Assembly: GCF_900323885.1 (NCBI RefSeq)
Contig: NZ_OOHJ01000008.1
Span: 1 to 64,000 of the forward strand
Direction of reading: 5' to 3'
Source of the DNA: [Actinomadura] parvosata subsp. kistnae
GTDB lineage: Bacteria; Actinomycetota; Actinomycetes; Streptosporangiales; Streptosporangiaceae
Length of the DNA stretch: 64,000 nt
Positions 1 to 8,830 of this stretch are shown here, piece after piece (positions within the stretch are counted from its first letter, which is position 1; every line of letters begins with the position of its first letter). Made by a program: the position numbers and the translations under genes. Under the pieces are notes generated by a model, which had not been told where the DNA came from, made no database searches, and worked only from the letters and a program-made list of their open reading frames with translations.

Positions 1-600
1 GTCAGTACCGGCTCGGCGTCGCATCCGGCCCTGCGTCCGAGAGCGGCGCGGGGAGCGGCGGAGGCGCTGACGGCGCGGGGAGCGGTGGGGGCGCGACCGG
101 ACGAAGCCCGTCGCTCAGCGGCTGCACCCGACCCGGCGCAGGCGTGCGACACACGATCCGCGGCAGGCTCGCCCGGCCTGGCATCGCCGGTCGGCATCCG
201 CCCCGAAGCGGCCTCTCCCCATGCGCTGCCGGCGGCCGGCGCCGGATGCCGGTGCACCTCGCCCGGCGCGGCCCAAGCGGGCAAGGACAGGCGCGCAGAC
301 GTCCCGCCCGCCGCGTCCCGAGCAGCCGGAGGCGAGCTCGCAGACGCCTCGCCCAACGCGTCCCAAGGGGGCCAGGTCGCAGACGTCTCCCCCAACGCGT
401 CCCAACCGGGCGGGGGCCAGCTCGCAGGCGTGTCCCGAGCGGGCGACGTCAGGAGGGGAGGCCCGTGGCTCGGTGTGGCGGCGGTGGGTGGGTGGCGGGA
501 GGGGGTGGCGGCGGGGGAAGGCCGCGGGTTGGGTGCCACGAAGGGGACGTTAGTGCACGAGTCGCGCCACAGGCAGGGAAGTGGCCGAGTCGCGCCCCGG
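1..600. other. Repeat-rich stretch with no supported gene
   Basis: Open frames exist on both strands but translate to Arg/Pro/Ala/Gly-rich low-complexity sequence, lack a ribosome binding site and show no domain. The stretch holds several imperfect direct repeats: GGCGCGGGGAGCGG occurs twice near 50-95, a tandem array lies at 294-448 and a 28-bp duplication at 559-614. A distant gene fragment running in from the left edge cannot be excluded. Confidence 0.6.
294..448. repeat. Imperfect tandem repeat, about 39-45 bp unit, 3.5 copies
   Basis: Each unit starts with CGCAGACG or CGCAGGCG and carries a GCGTCCC element (for example CCCAACGCGTCCCAA). Unit length varies through small indels in the G-rich linker. 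It belongs to a wider pattern of intergenic tandem arrays in this window. Confidence 0.65.
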
Positions 601-614
601 TCAGGGAAGTGACC
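559..614. repeat. 28-bp direct duplication spanning the 3' end of the 601-876 gene
   Basis: Two adjacent copies begin GAGTCGCGCC and contain CAGGGAAGTG. The inner copy holds the last codons and the TGA stop (minus strand) of the small gene ending at 601; the outer copy lies in the intergenic DNA, so the gene end itself was duplicated. Confidence 0.75.
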
Positions 615-876
615 GGCCCAGGCGTAGCCGGATGCGATCGCCGCGCTGCACGGACTCGCGTACCGTCCACACGCGTTCGTCCACGACCGTGCCCCTGGCC
701 GTCATGTAGCCGCCCATCCGGAGCACCGGCCGGCCCGCGTCGTCGCGCAGGAGCTGGGCGCGCGACTCGGATTCGTCGCCGAACAGGACGAGGAAGTCGT
801 GGGCGTCGGCGGGGGCGTCGAGGACGAGGCCGGGATACAGGTGGGAGTGGGGAACCTGGATGACATGCTCGATCAC
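601..876 (-). CDS. Small conserved-looking hypothetical protein (91 aa)
   Basis: No family recognised. The 91-residue product has no signal peptide or membrane segment and ends in an Arg/Leu-rich tail (RIRLRLGRSLP). The middle is acidic, with a short Phe-Leu-Val hydrophobic patch (HDFLVLFGDESESRAQLL) followed by a likely beta-rich half (PVLRMGGYMTARGTVVDE). GTG at 876 is chosen because the upstream in-frame extension from 963 runs through the promoter zone of the divergent esterase. The gene is divergent from the CE7 esterase and could share its control region. Its 3' end is tandemly duplicated. It is credible as a gene from codon pattern and position only. Confidence 0.5.
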   Translation of the reverse strand: MIEHVIQVPHSHLYPGLVLDAPADAHDFLVLFGDESESRAQLLRDDAGRPVLRMGGYMTARGTVVDERVWTVRESVQRGDRIRLRLGRSLP

Positions 877-989
877 GGGCGGACGTCTACCCAGATCTCG
901 CGGCTTTAGCGGAAGCCACCCCGGGATAGCGCTTTCCGGCGGTATGGGGTGAAATGTCAGCAACCTTTTCTACAGGCTGGAGTACCACT

Positions 990-1976
990 GTGCCACTGTT
1001 CGACCTGCCGCTCGACCAACTCCGCGAGTACCGCCCCGACCGAGACGAGCCCGCCGACTTCGACGCCTTCTGGTCCGCGACCCTGGCCGAGGCGAGGGAG
1101 TTCGACCTCGCGGCCGAGTACGTCCCGTACGACCTGCCGCTGAGCGGCGTGGACGTGTTCGACGTGTCGTTCGCCGGGTGGGGCGGGCACCGGATCAACG
1201 GCTGGTTCCTGCTGCCGCGCGGCGCGGACGGGCCGCTGCCGTGCGTGGTGCACTACATCGGCTACAGCGGCGGGCGCGGCTTCCCGAAGGACCATCTGCT
1301 CTGGCCGGCGGCCGGGTACGCGGTGTTCGTGATGGAGACGCGCGGCCACGGCGGCGCGAACGTCGGCAGCCCCGGCACCACCGGCGACCCGCACGGCAGC
1401 TCGGGCCCGCAGGCGCCCGGCATGATGACGAGGGGCATCCTCGACCCGGCCGACTACTACTACCGGCGCGTGTTCACCGACGCGGTGCGGGCGGTGGACG
1501 CGGCGGCGGCGCACCCGGCCGTGGACCCCGAGCGGGTGGTGGTGGCGGGCGGCAGCCAGGGCGGCGCGATCGCGCAGGCGACGGCGGCGCTGCGTCCGGG
1601 GGTGAAGGCGGCGCTGATCGACGTGCCGTTCCTGTCGCACTTCCGGCGGGCGGTGGAGATCACGGGCCGCGACCCGTACCAGGAGCTGGTGCGGTTCCTC
1701 GCGACCCGGCGGGACGCCGCCGAGCAGGTGTTCCGTACGCTGTCCTACTTCGACGGGCTGAACTTCGCGGCCCGGGCGACGGTGCCGGCGCTCTACTCGG
1801 TGGCGCTGATGGACGATGTGTGCCCGCCGTCCACGGTGTTCGCCGCCTACAACCATTGGCAGGGCCCGAAGGAGATCACCGTCTGGCCGTGGAACAACCA
1901 CGAGGGCGGCGGCGGCTACCAGTCGGAGGAGCAGGTGCGTTACCTGCACAAGCTCCTCGGCAAGGCCGAGAGCTAG
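990..1976 (+). CDS. CE7-family acetyl esterase (acetylxylan esterase / cephalosporin-C deacetylase type)
   Basis: An alpha/beta-hydrolase that removes acetyl groups from small acetylated sugars, xylo-oligosaccharides or cephalosporin C; probably cytoplasmic, as no signal peptide is seen. With the GTG start at 990 the N-terminus reads [18 protein letters not shown], the usual CE7 opening; GGAG about 7 nt upstream supports this start over ATG 954. The nucleophile elbow GGSQGG puts Ser at residue 189, the acid is Asp275 or Asp276 (MDDVCPPST) and the base is His304 (NNHEGG), nearly the spacing known for Thermotoga CE7 enzymes. The length of 328 aa is typical. The last codons and TAG stop start a 12-bp repeat, and a strong hairpin follows. 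Confidence 0.9.
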   Translation: MPLFDLPLDQLREYRPDRDEPADFDAFWSATLAEAREFDLAAEYVPYDLPLSGVDVFDVSFAGWGGHRINGWFLLPRGADGPLPCVVHYIGYSGGRGFPKDHLLWPAAGYAVFVMETRGHGGANVGSPGTTGDPHGSSGPQAPGMMTRGILDPADYYYRRVFTDAVRAVDAAAAHPAVDPERVVVAGGSQGGAIAQATAALRPGVKAALIDVPFLSHFRRAVEITGRDPYQELVRFLATRRDAAEQVFRTLSYFDGLNFAARATVPALYSVALMDDVCPPSTVFAAYNHWQGPKEITVWPWNNHEGGGGYQSEEQVRYLHKLLGKAES

Positions 1977-2003
1977 GGCGAGAGCTGGGGCGGGAGCTGG
2001 GGA
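1968..2003. repeat. 12-bp tandem repeat x3 covering the esterase stop codon
   Basis: Units read GAGAGCTAGGGC, GAGAGCTGGGGC and GGGAGCTGGGGA. The first unit contains the final Glu-Ser codons and the TAG stop of the CE7 esterase; the next two are degenerate copies downstream in which TAG has become TGG. Confidence 0.75.
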
Positions 2004-2007
2004 GCGG

Positions 2008-2047
2008 GCCGCCGCGCCGGAGTGCCCATATCCTCCGGCGCGGCGGC
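2008..2047. terminator. Strong bidirectional hairpin between convergent genes
   Basis: A perfect 15-bp stem (GCCGCCGCGCCGGAG at 2008-2022 pairing with 2033-2047) closes a 10-nt loop, 31 nt after the esterase stop and 5 nt before the convergent HesB-like stop. There is no U tract, as is common for GC-rich actinomycete terminators. The position suits termination from both sides. Confidence 0.8.
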
Positions 2048-2052
2048 GCGCG

Positions 2053-2340
2053 TCAAGCGGTCTGCTCGGTGACCAGGAACGACACGCTCCCCTGGTCATC
2101 GGCACCGGCGTCCAGGGACTTGTCGTCCAGCACAGTCGCAGCCACCGGGTCGAGGTAGACCCGGGCCCCTTCCGCCTCGACCACCGCGTCCGCCGGCTCG
2201 GGGGCGGTGGCCAGGGTCAGGGTGAGCGAGCTGGCACCCTCTCCCTGGGACGAGATGCGAATCCCGCTCTGGGTAGGCTCGGGCGCATTCGCGGTCAGGT
2301 CGCGGATGGCCTGGGCTGCGTTGGCTGTCAGGGTGAGCAC
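2053..2340 (-). CDS. HesB/IscA-like small protein lacking cysteines
   Basis: The N-terminus MLTLTANAAQAIRDLTANA and the beta-rich body (SSLTLTLATAPEPADAVVEA) match the HesB-like fold used by A-type Fe-S carriers. In functional carriers three cysteines bind the cluster; this 95-residue protein has none, so Fe-S transfer by that mechanism is unlikely. Such cysteine-free paralogues are common in actinomycetes and are of unknown role. The start is GTG at 2340 with a strong GAGGAGGAG ribosome binding site. It is divergent from the PCMT-like methyltransferase and convergent with the esterase across the hairpin. Confidence 0.7.
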   Translation of the reverse strand: MLTLTANAAQAIRDLTANAPEPTQSGIRISSQGEGASSLTLTLATAPEPADAVVEAEGARVYLDPVAATVLDDKSLDAGADDQGSVSFLVTEQTA

Positions 2341-2471
2341 TACGGCTCCTCCTCACGGTCGACGTACAGGAGTTGCCTGCCCTTCCCGCTCTTTTCGGTC
2401 TCAACCCTCTCCGGCGATTTCTTTACCGAGAATTCCCGGCCGCTGCCATGCCCGGCGAGGGCCCGGCGACA

Positions 2472-3620
2472 ATGAGGGTCATGGACTTCGCGGCGCAGAG
2501 GCACGCCCTGGTGGCGCGGCTCAGGCAGGCCCAGGATGTCGGCGAGCGGGTGGCGGAGGCGATGCTGGCGGTGCCGCGTCACCTGTTCGTGCCGGGGGTG
2601 GAGCCGGAGGCGGCCTACCGCGACGAGCCCATCGTGACCAAGCTCGACGACGGCGGCCGGCCGATCAGCTCGTCCTCGCAGCCGGCCATCATGGCGACCA
2701 TGCTCGGCCAGCTCGCAGTGGAGCCGGGGCACCGGGTGCTGGAGATCGGCGCGGGCACCGGCTACAACGCGGCGCTCCTGGCCCGCCTCGTGGGGCCCGG
2801 CGGGCGCGTGGTGGCCCTCGACATCGACGCCGACACCGTGGAGCAGGCCCGGGAGCATCTGGCCGCCGCCGGGGTGAGCGGGGTTGAGGTGGTGTGCCGC
2901 GACGGGGCCGAGGGGTATCCCGAGCTGGCGCCGTACGACCGGCTGATCGCCACCGTCGGCGTGTGGGACCTCGCGCCCGCCTGGCTGGCGCAGCTCGCCC
3001 CGGGCGGGCGGCTGGTGGTGCCGCTGGACCTGCGGGGCGTGCAGGTGTCGGCGGCGATGGAGCGCGACGGCGATCGGTGGGTGAGCCGGTCGGTGGCGCC
3101 GTGCGGGTTCATGCGGATGCGCGGGTCGTTCGCGGGGACGGAGTCCGTCACGGTGGTGCGCCGGGATCCGATGGTCATGCTGGTGCTGCCGGAGCCGCGC
3201 GAGACCGGCGACGTGCTCGCGGCGCTGGACACCGTACCGGCGGAGATCACGATCAGGCGGGAGGAGGCCGCGCCGGCGGCGACGGTCACCATGGGGCTGT
3301 CGTTGTGGCTGGCGCTGCACGAGCCGCGCTGGTGCGCGGTGGCCGGCGACCTCGGCCGCGGCCCCGGGATGGCGGCGGGGCTCGTCGAGCCGGGCGGCGT
3401 CGCGCTGCTCGCCGCCGACGGCGCGCTGGTCGCCCGAGGGTACGGGGGCGACGGGGCGCGGCTGGCGGCGGAGCTGGCCGCCCACGTCAGGGCATGGGAC
3501 GATGCGGGCCGCCCCGAGGCGGGCACCCTGCGCGTCGAGGCCTACCCGTCCGGCACGAACGTCCCTGACGGGATCGTCATCGAGAAGCGGCACACCACCC
3601 TGGTGCTGCGCTTCGGCTAG
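2472..3620 (+). CDS. Protein-L-isoaspartate O-methyltransferase-like enzyme with C-terminal extension (FxLD-type)
   Basis: The N-terminal half is a PCMT domain: SAM motif I VLEIGAGTGYNAALL (about residues 89-103), the acidic post-motif VVALDIDADT, and SQPAIMATML before motif I. PCMT enzymes methylate isoaspartyl residues in damaged proteins. The product is 382 aa, well above the roughly 210 aa of plain PCMT. Its C-terminal half resembles the extension of the methyltransferases annotated as FxLD system, some of which act in lanthipeptide clusters; no precursor or lanthionine enzyme is visible here. Start ATG 2472 is preferred, with GAGGG about 11 nt upstream; ATG 2481 is possible. It overlaps the convergent split-barrel gene by 4 bp. 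Confidence 0.8.
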   Translation: MRVMDFAAQRHALVARLRQAQDVGERVAEAMLAVPRHLFVPGVEPEAAYRDEPIVTKLDDGGRPISSSSQPAIMATMLGQLAVEPGHRVLEIGAGTGYNAALLARLVGPGGRVVALDIDADTVEQAREHLAAAGVSGVEVVCRDGAEGYPELAPYDRLIATVGVWDLAPAWLAQLAPGGRLVVPLDLRGVQVSAAMERDGDRWVSRSVAPCGFMRMRGSFAGTESVTVVRRDPMVMLVLPEPRETGDVLAALDTVPAEITIRREEAAPAATVTMGLSLWLALHEPRWCAVAGDLGRGPGMAAGLVEPGGVALLAADGALVARGYGGDGARLAAELAAHVRAWDDAGRPEAGTLRVEAYPSGTNVPDGIVIEKRHTTLVLRFG

Positions 3621-4075
3621 ACCGTCCAGGCGCCGTCGCGGATGAGGTCGCGCCCGGCCAGCTCGTTCGCCTCGCGCCACGCCTGCAGCCGCACGGGCGT
3701 GACGTGGAAGTAGTGGTACGCGCCGGCCTCCTTGCGCGGGTCGAAGCCCGCCTTCTCCGCGAACGCGTCGCCGAGCTCGGCGGGGATCTCGGTGGCGGGG
3801 GTGGCCCGCGCCGTGCCCTCGATGAGCACCACGTCGCGCACCAGCCCGATCGCGATCCGCGCCCGGCCGCCGGCCAGCAGGTTGCGCGCGGTGGGGCTGG
3901 CCGTGGCCGTGGACAGGATCAGCGCCGTGCCGTCCCACAGGAACGACAGCGGCACCATGTACGGCGTCCCGTCCGCCCCCGCGGTGGCCACCCAGCAGTC
4001 CACGTCGTGCTCCAGGCGGTGCAGGGTGTCCCGCTTGCGCTGCTCGGCGGTGCGCGGGGTGGGCAGGGCGGACAT
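3617..4075 (-). CDS. Pyridoxamine 5'-phosphate oxidase-fold (FMN/F420 split-barrel) protein
   Basis: A 152-residue protein with the split-barrel pattern: DVDCWVATAGADGTPYMVPLSFLWDG, then LILSTATASPTARNLLAGG and RARIAIGLVRDVVLIEGTA. These proteins bind FMN or F420 as dimers and reduce or oxidise small molecules; the substrate cannot be told. It ends HVTPVRLQAW, as F420-type members often do. Start ATG 4075 follows GAGCGAGGCACC. The 3' end overlaps the convergent methyltransferase by 4 bp, and it lies downstream of nothing else on its strand. Confidence 0.85.
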   Translation of the reverse strand: MSALPTPRTAEQRKRDTLHRLEHDVDCWVATAGADGTPYMVPLSFLWDGTALILSTATASPTARNLLAGGRARIAIGLVRDVVLIEGTARATPATEIPAELGDAFAEKAGFDPRKEAGAYHYFHVTPVRLQAWREANELAGRDLIRDGAWTV

Positions 4076-4133
4076 GGTGCCTCGCTCTCGTGGGTCACAA
4101 CGGTTCTGTCGCTTTCGCCATTATTGAGGATGA

Positions 4134-7100
4134 TCAGCGCCGGTCATCCGGGCAGGAGCCCGCGCCGGCGCCGGCCACCTTCCAGTCCGCTCCGGGGAAC
4201 GGGCTCATGAAGTGCGTCAGCAGGTCCACCGCGTAGTCGGGCACCTGGCCGCCGGGGTCCAGCAGGGAGAGCATCTGGGGTCCGTCGGCGCCGCGCAGCG
4301 TGATGGTGTCGCGCCCGGCGGCGGCGAAGCCGGGCTTGGCGTCCACCGTCACGCAGGCGAGGCTGATGCCGGCCGCCTTGACCTCCTGCCTGGCTCCGAT
4401 GCGGCGCATCCGCTGGTCGTAGCGGCGCAGGGCGAGCGCGGTCGTGGGGCCGATGCGGACGGACTCGTGGAAGGCGTCGGCGCCCACCTCGCGGCTCAGC
4501 CTGACGTCGAGCCGCACGTCGGGCCGCAGGTCCACGCCCTTGGCCGTGACTTTCACGGTGCCGTAGTCGCCTTCGAAGCCGGGCGTGACGTAGCCGAGCG
4601 CGGCGGGCGCCTTCATGCCGAACGGGATCCGGCCCGGCCGGACGCGCAACCACGACACGCGGCCGATGGTCAGGGAGAGCCGCTCGATCGAGCTCTTCCC
4701 GAGCCCGAACCGGCCGCCGACGTGGTAGGTGAGGAACCCGCCCGTGTACGGGACCTCCTTGCTCACGGCGAGCCGCTGCGGCGCCACGGCGTCCACCCGG
4801 AGCCCGGCGCGCAGGGCGATGCGGCCCGTGGGCACGGGGCGGGAGACCAGGTCGAGCGACTGGTCGGGGTTGAGCCTGACGGTGGTGTCGGCCGCGAGGT
4901 CCTTGACGGCGAACGCCACGTCCCCGAGCCGCCCCGACGGGTCCACCAGGCCGCCCTCCACGGCGAGCCGCCCATCGAGGGTGCTGGCGCCGCCGAGCGC
5001 CTTGTACGTGACGGCCGGCACGCTCAGCCCGGCGGCCGAGGCGTCGGCGTCCACGCCGAAGACGGCGGGCACGTCAGAGAAGCGCAGCTCGCCGGTGCCC
5101 TTGCCGGGCAGCGTGACCTTGGCGGTCAGGTGCTCGACGGCCGCGGAGTTGTGCACGCGGATGCGGGTCCGCGCGCCGTACGTGCCCTCGACGCTCACCG
5201 CCGCGGGCACGGGGTCGATGGCGACGTGCCCGCGCAGCCCGCCCGCCTCGGCGTGCACGTCGAGTGCGCCCAGCGTCGCGGCGGGTTCGATCTTGTACGC
5301 GGCCCGCACCGCGTTCCCCTCCCCCACGCCGAACGGCCCGACGGACATGCTGGTGATCCGGGACGGCAGCCCGGTGAGCGTGGCCCTGGCCTTGACCGGC
5401 ACGGGCGACAGGACGCTGCTGTTCAGGTACACCCCGAGACTGCGCCGCTTGGGGCGGAATCCGGAGAACGCGAACGTCCTGCCGGGCAGGTCCACCGTCA
5501 CCTGGTCGGGCAGGCCGGTCACGTCCAGGTAGCCCTGCAGCCCGTAGCAGCCGCGCGGCGGCGCGCAGAAGGGGCCGGGCGCGCAGCCGGGCGATCCGGC
5601 CGCGCAGCCGCCGTCCACGAGGGACACGCCGCCGGCGACGGCGGGCGCGGCACGCATGCGGTCCAGCGCGGCGGCCGTGCCGAGCCAGGCGCGGGCGCGC
5701 ACGTCGAGGCGGGAGCCGGAGTAGGTGAGCCGGCCGCCGTCGGAGGTGACGGCCAGCCGCCCGGGGACGGGCCCGACGGTGCCGAGGATCCCGAAGCGGG
5801 TGTCGCCCTGCCGGACGTCGGCGTCCACGGCGAGGGTCTGCGTGGCGGAGCGGAAGTCGGCGGTGAAGCCCCGCGCGGCAGGGGTGAAGGCGACGTGGGA
5901 GAGCCGGTTGACCAGGACGCTGGCGTCGAGGTCGCCGGTGGCCTGGTCGTAGTGGGCGGCCAGGTGCGGCCCGGTGGGCGCCTGGGCGCCGTCGTGGTTG
6001 GTGAAGGCCAGCGCCGCCGTCCGCACGGGCCCGGACAGGCCGCGGAAGCGGTACGCGGCGGCGTCCCAGGAGGCGTCGAACCTCGCGGGCACGCCGGTGA
6101 CCTCGGCGGCGGCCCTGGCGTACCGGTCGCCGAGCTTGGCCCTGGCCAGGGCGGACACCCGCTCGATCGGCCCGTCGGAGGTCCAGCTCAGCGTCCTGGC
6201 CTTGGTGTCGGCGACCAGCTCGGCCCGCTTCCGCACGCCCTTGACGGTGACGCGCAGGTCCTCGCCGGTCGCGCGCGTCACGGGCGCTTTATTGGCATAA
6301 ATCCGCACTTCCTGGAGCTTGGCGCTGGTGGCGACCTTGACGGCCGAGCGCTCCCCCAGCTCCCACGACGCCTTCACGTCGTCGCGCACGCCGAGCACGG
6401 TGCCGTCCACGGTCGGCCCGGACGTGAGGTCGGTGTAGGCGGCACGCAGCTTCTCGATCGTGCCGCTGGCCTGGTAGACGGCCTTCCTGGCGGCGGGGTC
6501 GAGCGTGACGTCCACGGTGGCGGGCGTGTTGGAGATCTCCATGCGGGCCAGCCGGGTGCGGTCGATGCTGGCGGCGCCCACGAACGAGCGGCCGCTCGCG
6601 GCCACGGCCAGGTGCACGTGCGGCGCGGCCCCGTACGTGACGTCGAACCCGGACAGGCCGTTCAGCAGCCCCGAGACCCCCAGGGCGGCGCCGTCCTTGA
6701 TCATGGTGACGTGGCCGCCGCGCGGCGTGGAGACGGCGCCCTGACCGCGTTGCAGCACGACGGCGAAGCGGCCGATGGGCGAGCTGGCCGTCTGCGTGAC
6801 GCGGTGCGCGGCCAGGTCGTTGACCAGGCGCAGCTCGGCGGGCAGCCCGCTGAGCTCGGCCGTCAGCACGGTGCCGGCCGCGGAGCGGTCGTAGTACCGC
6901 AACCGCGCCGCCTTCGCCCGGCCCGAACCGGTGGCGACGGCGAGGGTCTGCTTCCCATCGGCGGTGCCGTACCTCGCGGTGAAGGACGGCGGGACGTGGT
7001 CGAGCTCGGCCTCCACCACCCTGGACAGGCGGCCGTCGCGGTAGGCCAGGTCGTGCACCTGGGCGTGGGAGACGGCGGACGGGCCGGTGAAGCGCACCTC

Positions 7101-8135
7101 GCCGCCCGACAGCCGCACCTCGGCGCGGGTCGGCATGCGGTCGAGCACGGCCCTGGTGAACCGGCTGCCCGTCACGGCCACCGCCTCCACCTCGGCGGGA
7201 GCCGAGGCGGTGAGGCTCAGGGTGGGGGTGCCGAGCGCGGCGTCGACGGTGAGCCGGCCGGTGACCGGGGTCTGGCGCAGGCTCACGGCGCTGCGGCCGG
7301 TCAGCCCGGCCACGACGGCGGCGCTCTCACCTGGCTCCTTGCGCTCGACGACGGCCTTGACCCGCTTGCCCGCCAGGTCCACGGTGAACGTGCCCCGGTC
7401 GGACGCCGACAGCGACGAGCCGCGGCGCAGGCCGTCGAAGCCGACCGACACCTTGTCGTCGTACTCGGCCCAGACCTGCGCCTTGACGCTCTCACTCGCG
7501 AGCCGCCTGACGGCGAACGTGATGCCCGCCGCGCCCTCGCCAGGGACGGCGGCCGGCACCAGGTAAGCGGCCAGGTCGGGCCGGGCGTCGCCGGTCACAT
7601 CGGCGGCCACGGGCACGCCGACCGGCTGCCGGATCGAGCAGGCGACCGGCACGGCCGCGCTCTGCACGCAGAGCCGGTACGTCAGCCCCGGCACGGCCCG
7701 GCCGAGCCCCTCGAACGTCCTGGCGATCGCGGCGAGCGGCTTGCTCAGGGTGAGCGGCTCGGCCTGCGAGGTGTCCGGCAGCACGTCGCGCACGTCGGGC
7801 GCCTGCCGGCCGAACCCCTGGGCCTCCTGGACGGCGGCGGCGGCCGAGGTGATCTCGTCGGCCAGCCCCGGCCCCGCCGGGGTGGTCACCTCGGGCGCGC
7901 CCGGCCCGACCGGCTCGTCCCCGGTGGGCCGCAGCGCCAGCGAGGCGCGCCGGGGCACGGTGACGGTGGCGGGCGGCGGCTCCTGCACGGCGGGCACGGG
8001 CGCTGACGTGGTGGCTGTCTCGGTGACTGCTGCGGCGGGCGCGGGGGTCTGTGCCCCGGCGGCGGACGGTACGGCGACGAGGACCGTACCGGCGATGGTC
8101 GTCGAAGCGAGCACGCGCGTAAGGGCGTGCGGCAT
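4134..8135 (-). CDS. Very large secreted repeat protein of unknown function (1,333 aa)
   Basis: A signal peptide is clear (MPHALTRVLASTTIAGTV then an Ala-rich region ending AGA-QT, cut near residue 28), followed by a Pro/Ala/Thr linker to about residue 75. The rest is beta-strand-like, with a recurring motif of the type LxGLPAxhxh at intervals of roughly 70-110 residues (examples LSGLPAELRL, VTGVPARFDA, VTGLPDQVTV, LTGLPSRITS, FSDVPAVFGV). A short FG-GAP-like stretch DVTGDARPDL lies near residue 180, and a cysteine-rich insert (GGCAAGSPGC, PFCAPPRGCYG) near 845-865. No C-terminal anchor or sortase signal is seen, so it is probably released or held by interaction. GGGGGAG lies 8 nt before ATG 8135. 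It stands alone. Confidence 0.75.
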   Translation of the reverse strand: MPHALTRVLASTTIAGTVLVAVPSAAGAQTPAPAAAVTETATTSAPVPAVQEPPPATVTVPRRASLALRPTGDEPVGPGAPEVTTPAGPGLADEITSAAAAVQEAQGFGRQAPDVRDVLPDTSQAEPLTLSKPLAAIARTFEGLGRAVPGLTYRLCVQSAAVPVACSIRQPVGVPVAADVTGDARPDLAAYLVPAAVPGEGAAGITFAVRRLASESVKAQVWAEYDDKVSVGFDGLRRGSSLSASDRGTFTVDLAGKRVKAVVERKEPGESAAVVAGLTGRSAVSLRQTPVTGRLTVDAALGTPTLSLTASAPAEVEAVAVTGSRFTRAVLDRMPTRAEVRLSGGEVRFTGPSAVSHAQVHDLAYRDGRLSRVVEAELDHVPPSFTARYGTADGKQTLAVATGSGRAKAARLRYYDRSAAGTVLTAELSGLPAELRLVNDLAAHRVTQTASSPIGRFAVVLQRGQGAVSTPRGGHVTMIKDGAALGVSGLLNGLSGFDVTYGAAPHVHLAVAASGRSFVGAASIDRTRLARMEISNTPATVDVTLDPAARKAVYQASGTIEKLRAAYTDLTSGPTVDGTVLGVRDDVKASWELGERSAVKVATSAKLQEVRIYANKAPVTRATGEDLRVTVKGVRKRAELVADTKARTLSWTSDGPIERVSALARAKLGDRYARAAAEVTGVPARFDASWDAAAYRFRGLSGPVRTAALAFTNHDGAQAPTGPHLAAHYDQATGDLDASVLVNRLSHVAFTPAARGFTADFRSATQTLAVDADVRQGDTRFGILGTVGPVPGRLAVTSDGGRLTYSGSRLDVRARAWLGTAAALDRMRAAPAVAGGVSLVDGGCAAGSPGCAPGPFCAPPRGCYGLQGYLDVTGLPDQVTVDLPGRTFAFSGFRPKRRSLGVYLNSSVLSPVPVKARATLTGLPSRITSMSVGPFGVGEGNAVRAAYKIEPAATLGALDVHAEAGGLRGHVAIDPVPAAVSVEGTYGARTRIRVHNSAAVEHLTAKVTLPGKGTGELRFSDVPAVFGVDADASAAGLSVPAVTYKALGGASTLDGRLAVEGGLVDPSGRLGDVAFAVKDLAADTTVRLNPDQSLDLVSRPVPTGRIALRAGLRVDAVAPQRLAVSKEVPYTGGFLTYHVGGRFGLGKSSIERLSLTIGRVSWLRVRPGRIPFGMKAPAALGYVTPGFEGDYGTVKVTAKGVDLRPDVRLDVRLSREVGADAFHESVRIGPTTALALRRYDQRMRRIGARQEVKAAGISLACVTVDAKPGFAAAGRDTITLRGADGPQMLSLLDPGGQVPDYAVDLLTHFMSPFPGADWKVAGAGAGSCPDDRR

Positions 8136-8249
8136 GAAGCGTTCTCCCCCGGACCTGTCTATTTCATCCCATCAGAAACATTGGCCACGAGACGACCACA
8201 TTTCCTCACGGGGAGTCAAACAGGACTCGACATGGGGCCCCAATTTTTG

Positions 8250-8756
8250 TCAGGCGCGGTACGGGTGGAGGCGCGGCCACCACCCCGGCACGTGCGCCCG
8301 GTAGGTGTCGTAGTCGGCGCCGAACTTGCGCCTGAGGTGCGGCTCCTCGTACCAGTGGACGAAGGACCAGATCGGGATCACCAGGACGGCGGCGTAGAGC
8401 AGCAGCCAGGGATCCCCGAGGAGCATGGCCTGGCCGATGACGGCGGCGAAGATCGCGACGTACATGGGGTTGCGGACGTAGCGGTAGAACCCGCCGACCA
8501 CGAGCCGGTCGGGCGGCGCGACCGGGATCGGCGTGCCGAGCCCCTCGATCACGAACCTGACGAACGCGTGGACCAGCACGGTCAGCCCCGCGAGCACCAG
8601 GACGGCGCCGAGCGCCCTGAGCGGGATCATGACCGGGTCGGGAAAAGGGTCGCGGAGCCGCCAGCCGCTGATCCAGTAGGGCACGAGCACGGCGACGACT
8701 CCTGGGCCGGCGGCGAAGAAGGTGGCGCTGACGACGGCTGCGGGCGTTCTGCGCAT
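8250..8756 (-). CDS. Isoprenylcysteine carboxyl methyltransferase-family membrane protein
   Basis: A 168-residue integral membrane protein with about four hydrophobic segments and the ICMT/PEMT signature: GGFYRYVRNPMYVA followed by HWYEEPHLRRKFGADYDTY. This family transfers methyl from SAM to lipid or thiol acceptors; bacterial substrates are mostly unknown. Start ATG 8756 is chosen because AGGAG sits 8 nt upstream; ATG 8762 is only 2 nt from it. A consensus promoter lies upstream at 8786-8815. Confidence 0.8.
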   Translation of the reverse strand: MRRTPAAVVSATFFAAGPGVVAVLVPYWISGWRLRDPFPDPVMIPLRALGAVLVLAGLTVLVHAFVRFVIEGLGTPIPVAPPDRLVVGGFYRYVRNPMYVAIFAAVIGQAMLLGDPWLLLYAAVLVIPIWSFVHWYEEPHLRRKFGADYDTYRAHVPGWWPRLHPYRA

Positions 8757-8785
8757 GGGCATCGCTCCTAATTCATCCTGCGATG

Positions 8786-8815
8786 AGTTTAGGTGGCCCA
8801 CCCCGAGAACGTCAA
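8786..8815 (-). promoter_or_regulatory. SigA-type promoter for the ICMT-family gene
   Basis: On the minus strand TTGACG (8815-8810) and TAAACT (8791-8786) are separated by 18 bp, close to the housekeeping consensus. Transcription would start near 8779, leaving a leader of roughly 23 nt that contains AGGAG. Confidence 0.65.
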
Positions 8816-8830
8816 CGCCTGTTGGCACTT

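Noticed and set aside
85..612. Possible 175-residue protein at the left end
   Set aside because: Low-complexity Arg/Ala/Gly-rich product, repeats in the DNA, no ribosome binding site, and it runs over the 3' end of the small gene on the other strand.
4212..8006. 1,264-residue plus-strand frame opposite the secreted protein
   Set aside because: Gly/Arg/His-rich shadow typical of high-GC antisense frames; the minus strand has a signal peptide, ribosome binding site and regular motif.
8220..8250. Terminator at TGGGGCCCCA followed by ATTTTT
   Set aside because: The palindrome has no loop and only five base pairs, so a stable hairpin is unlikely.
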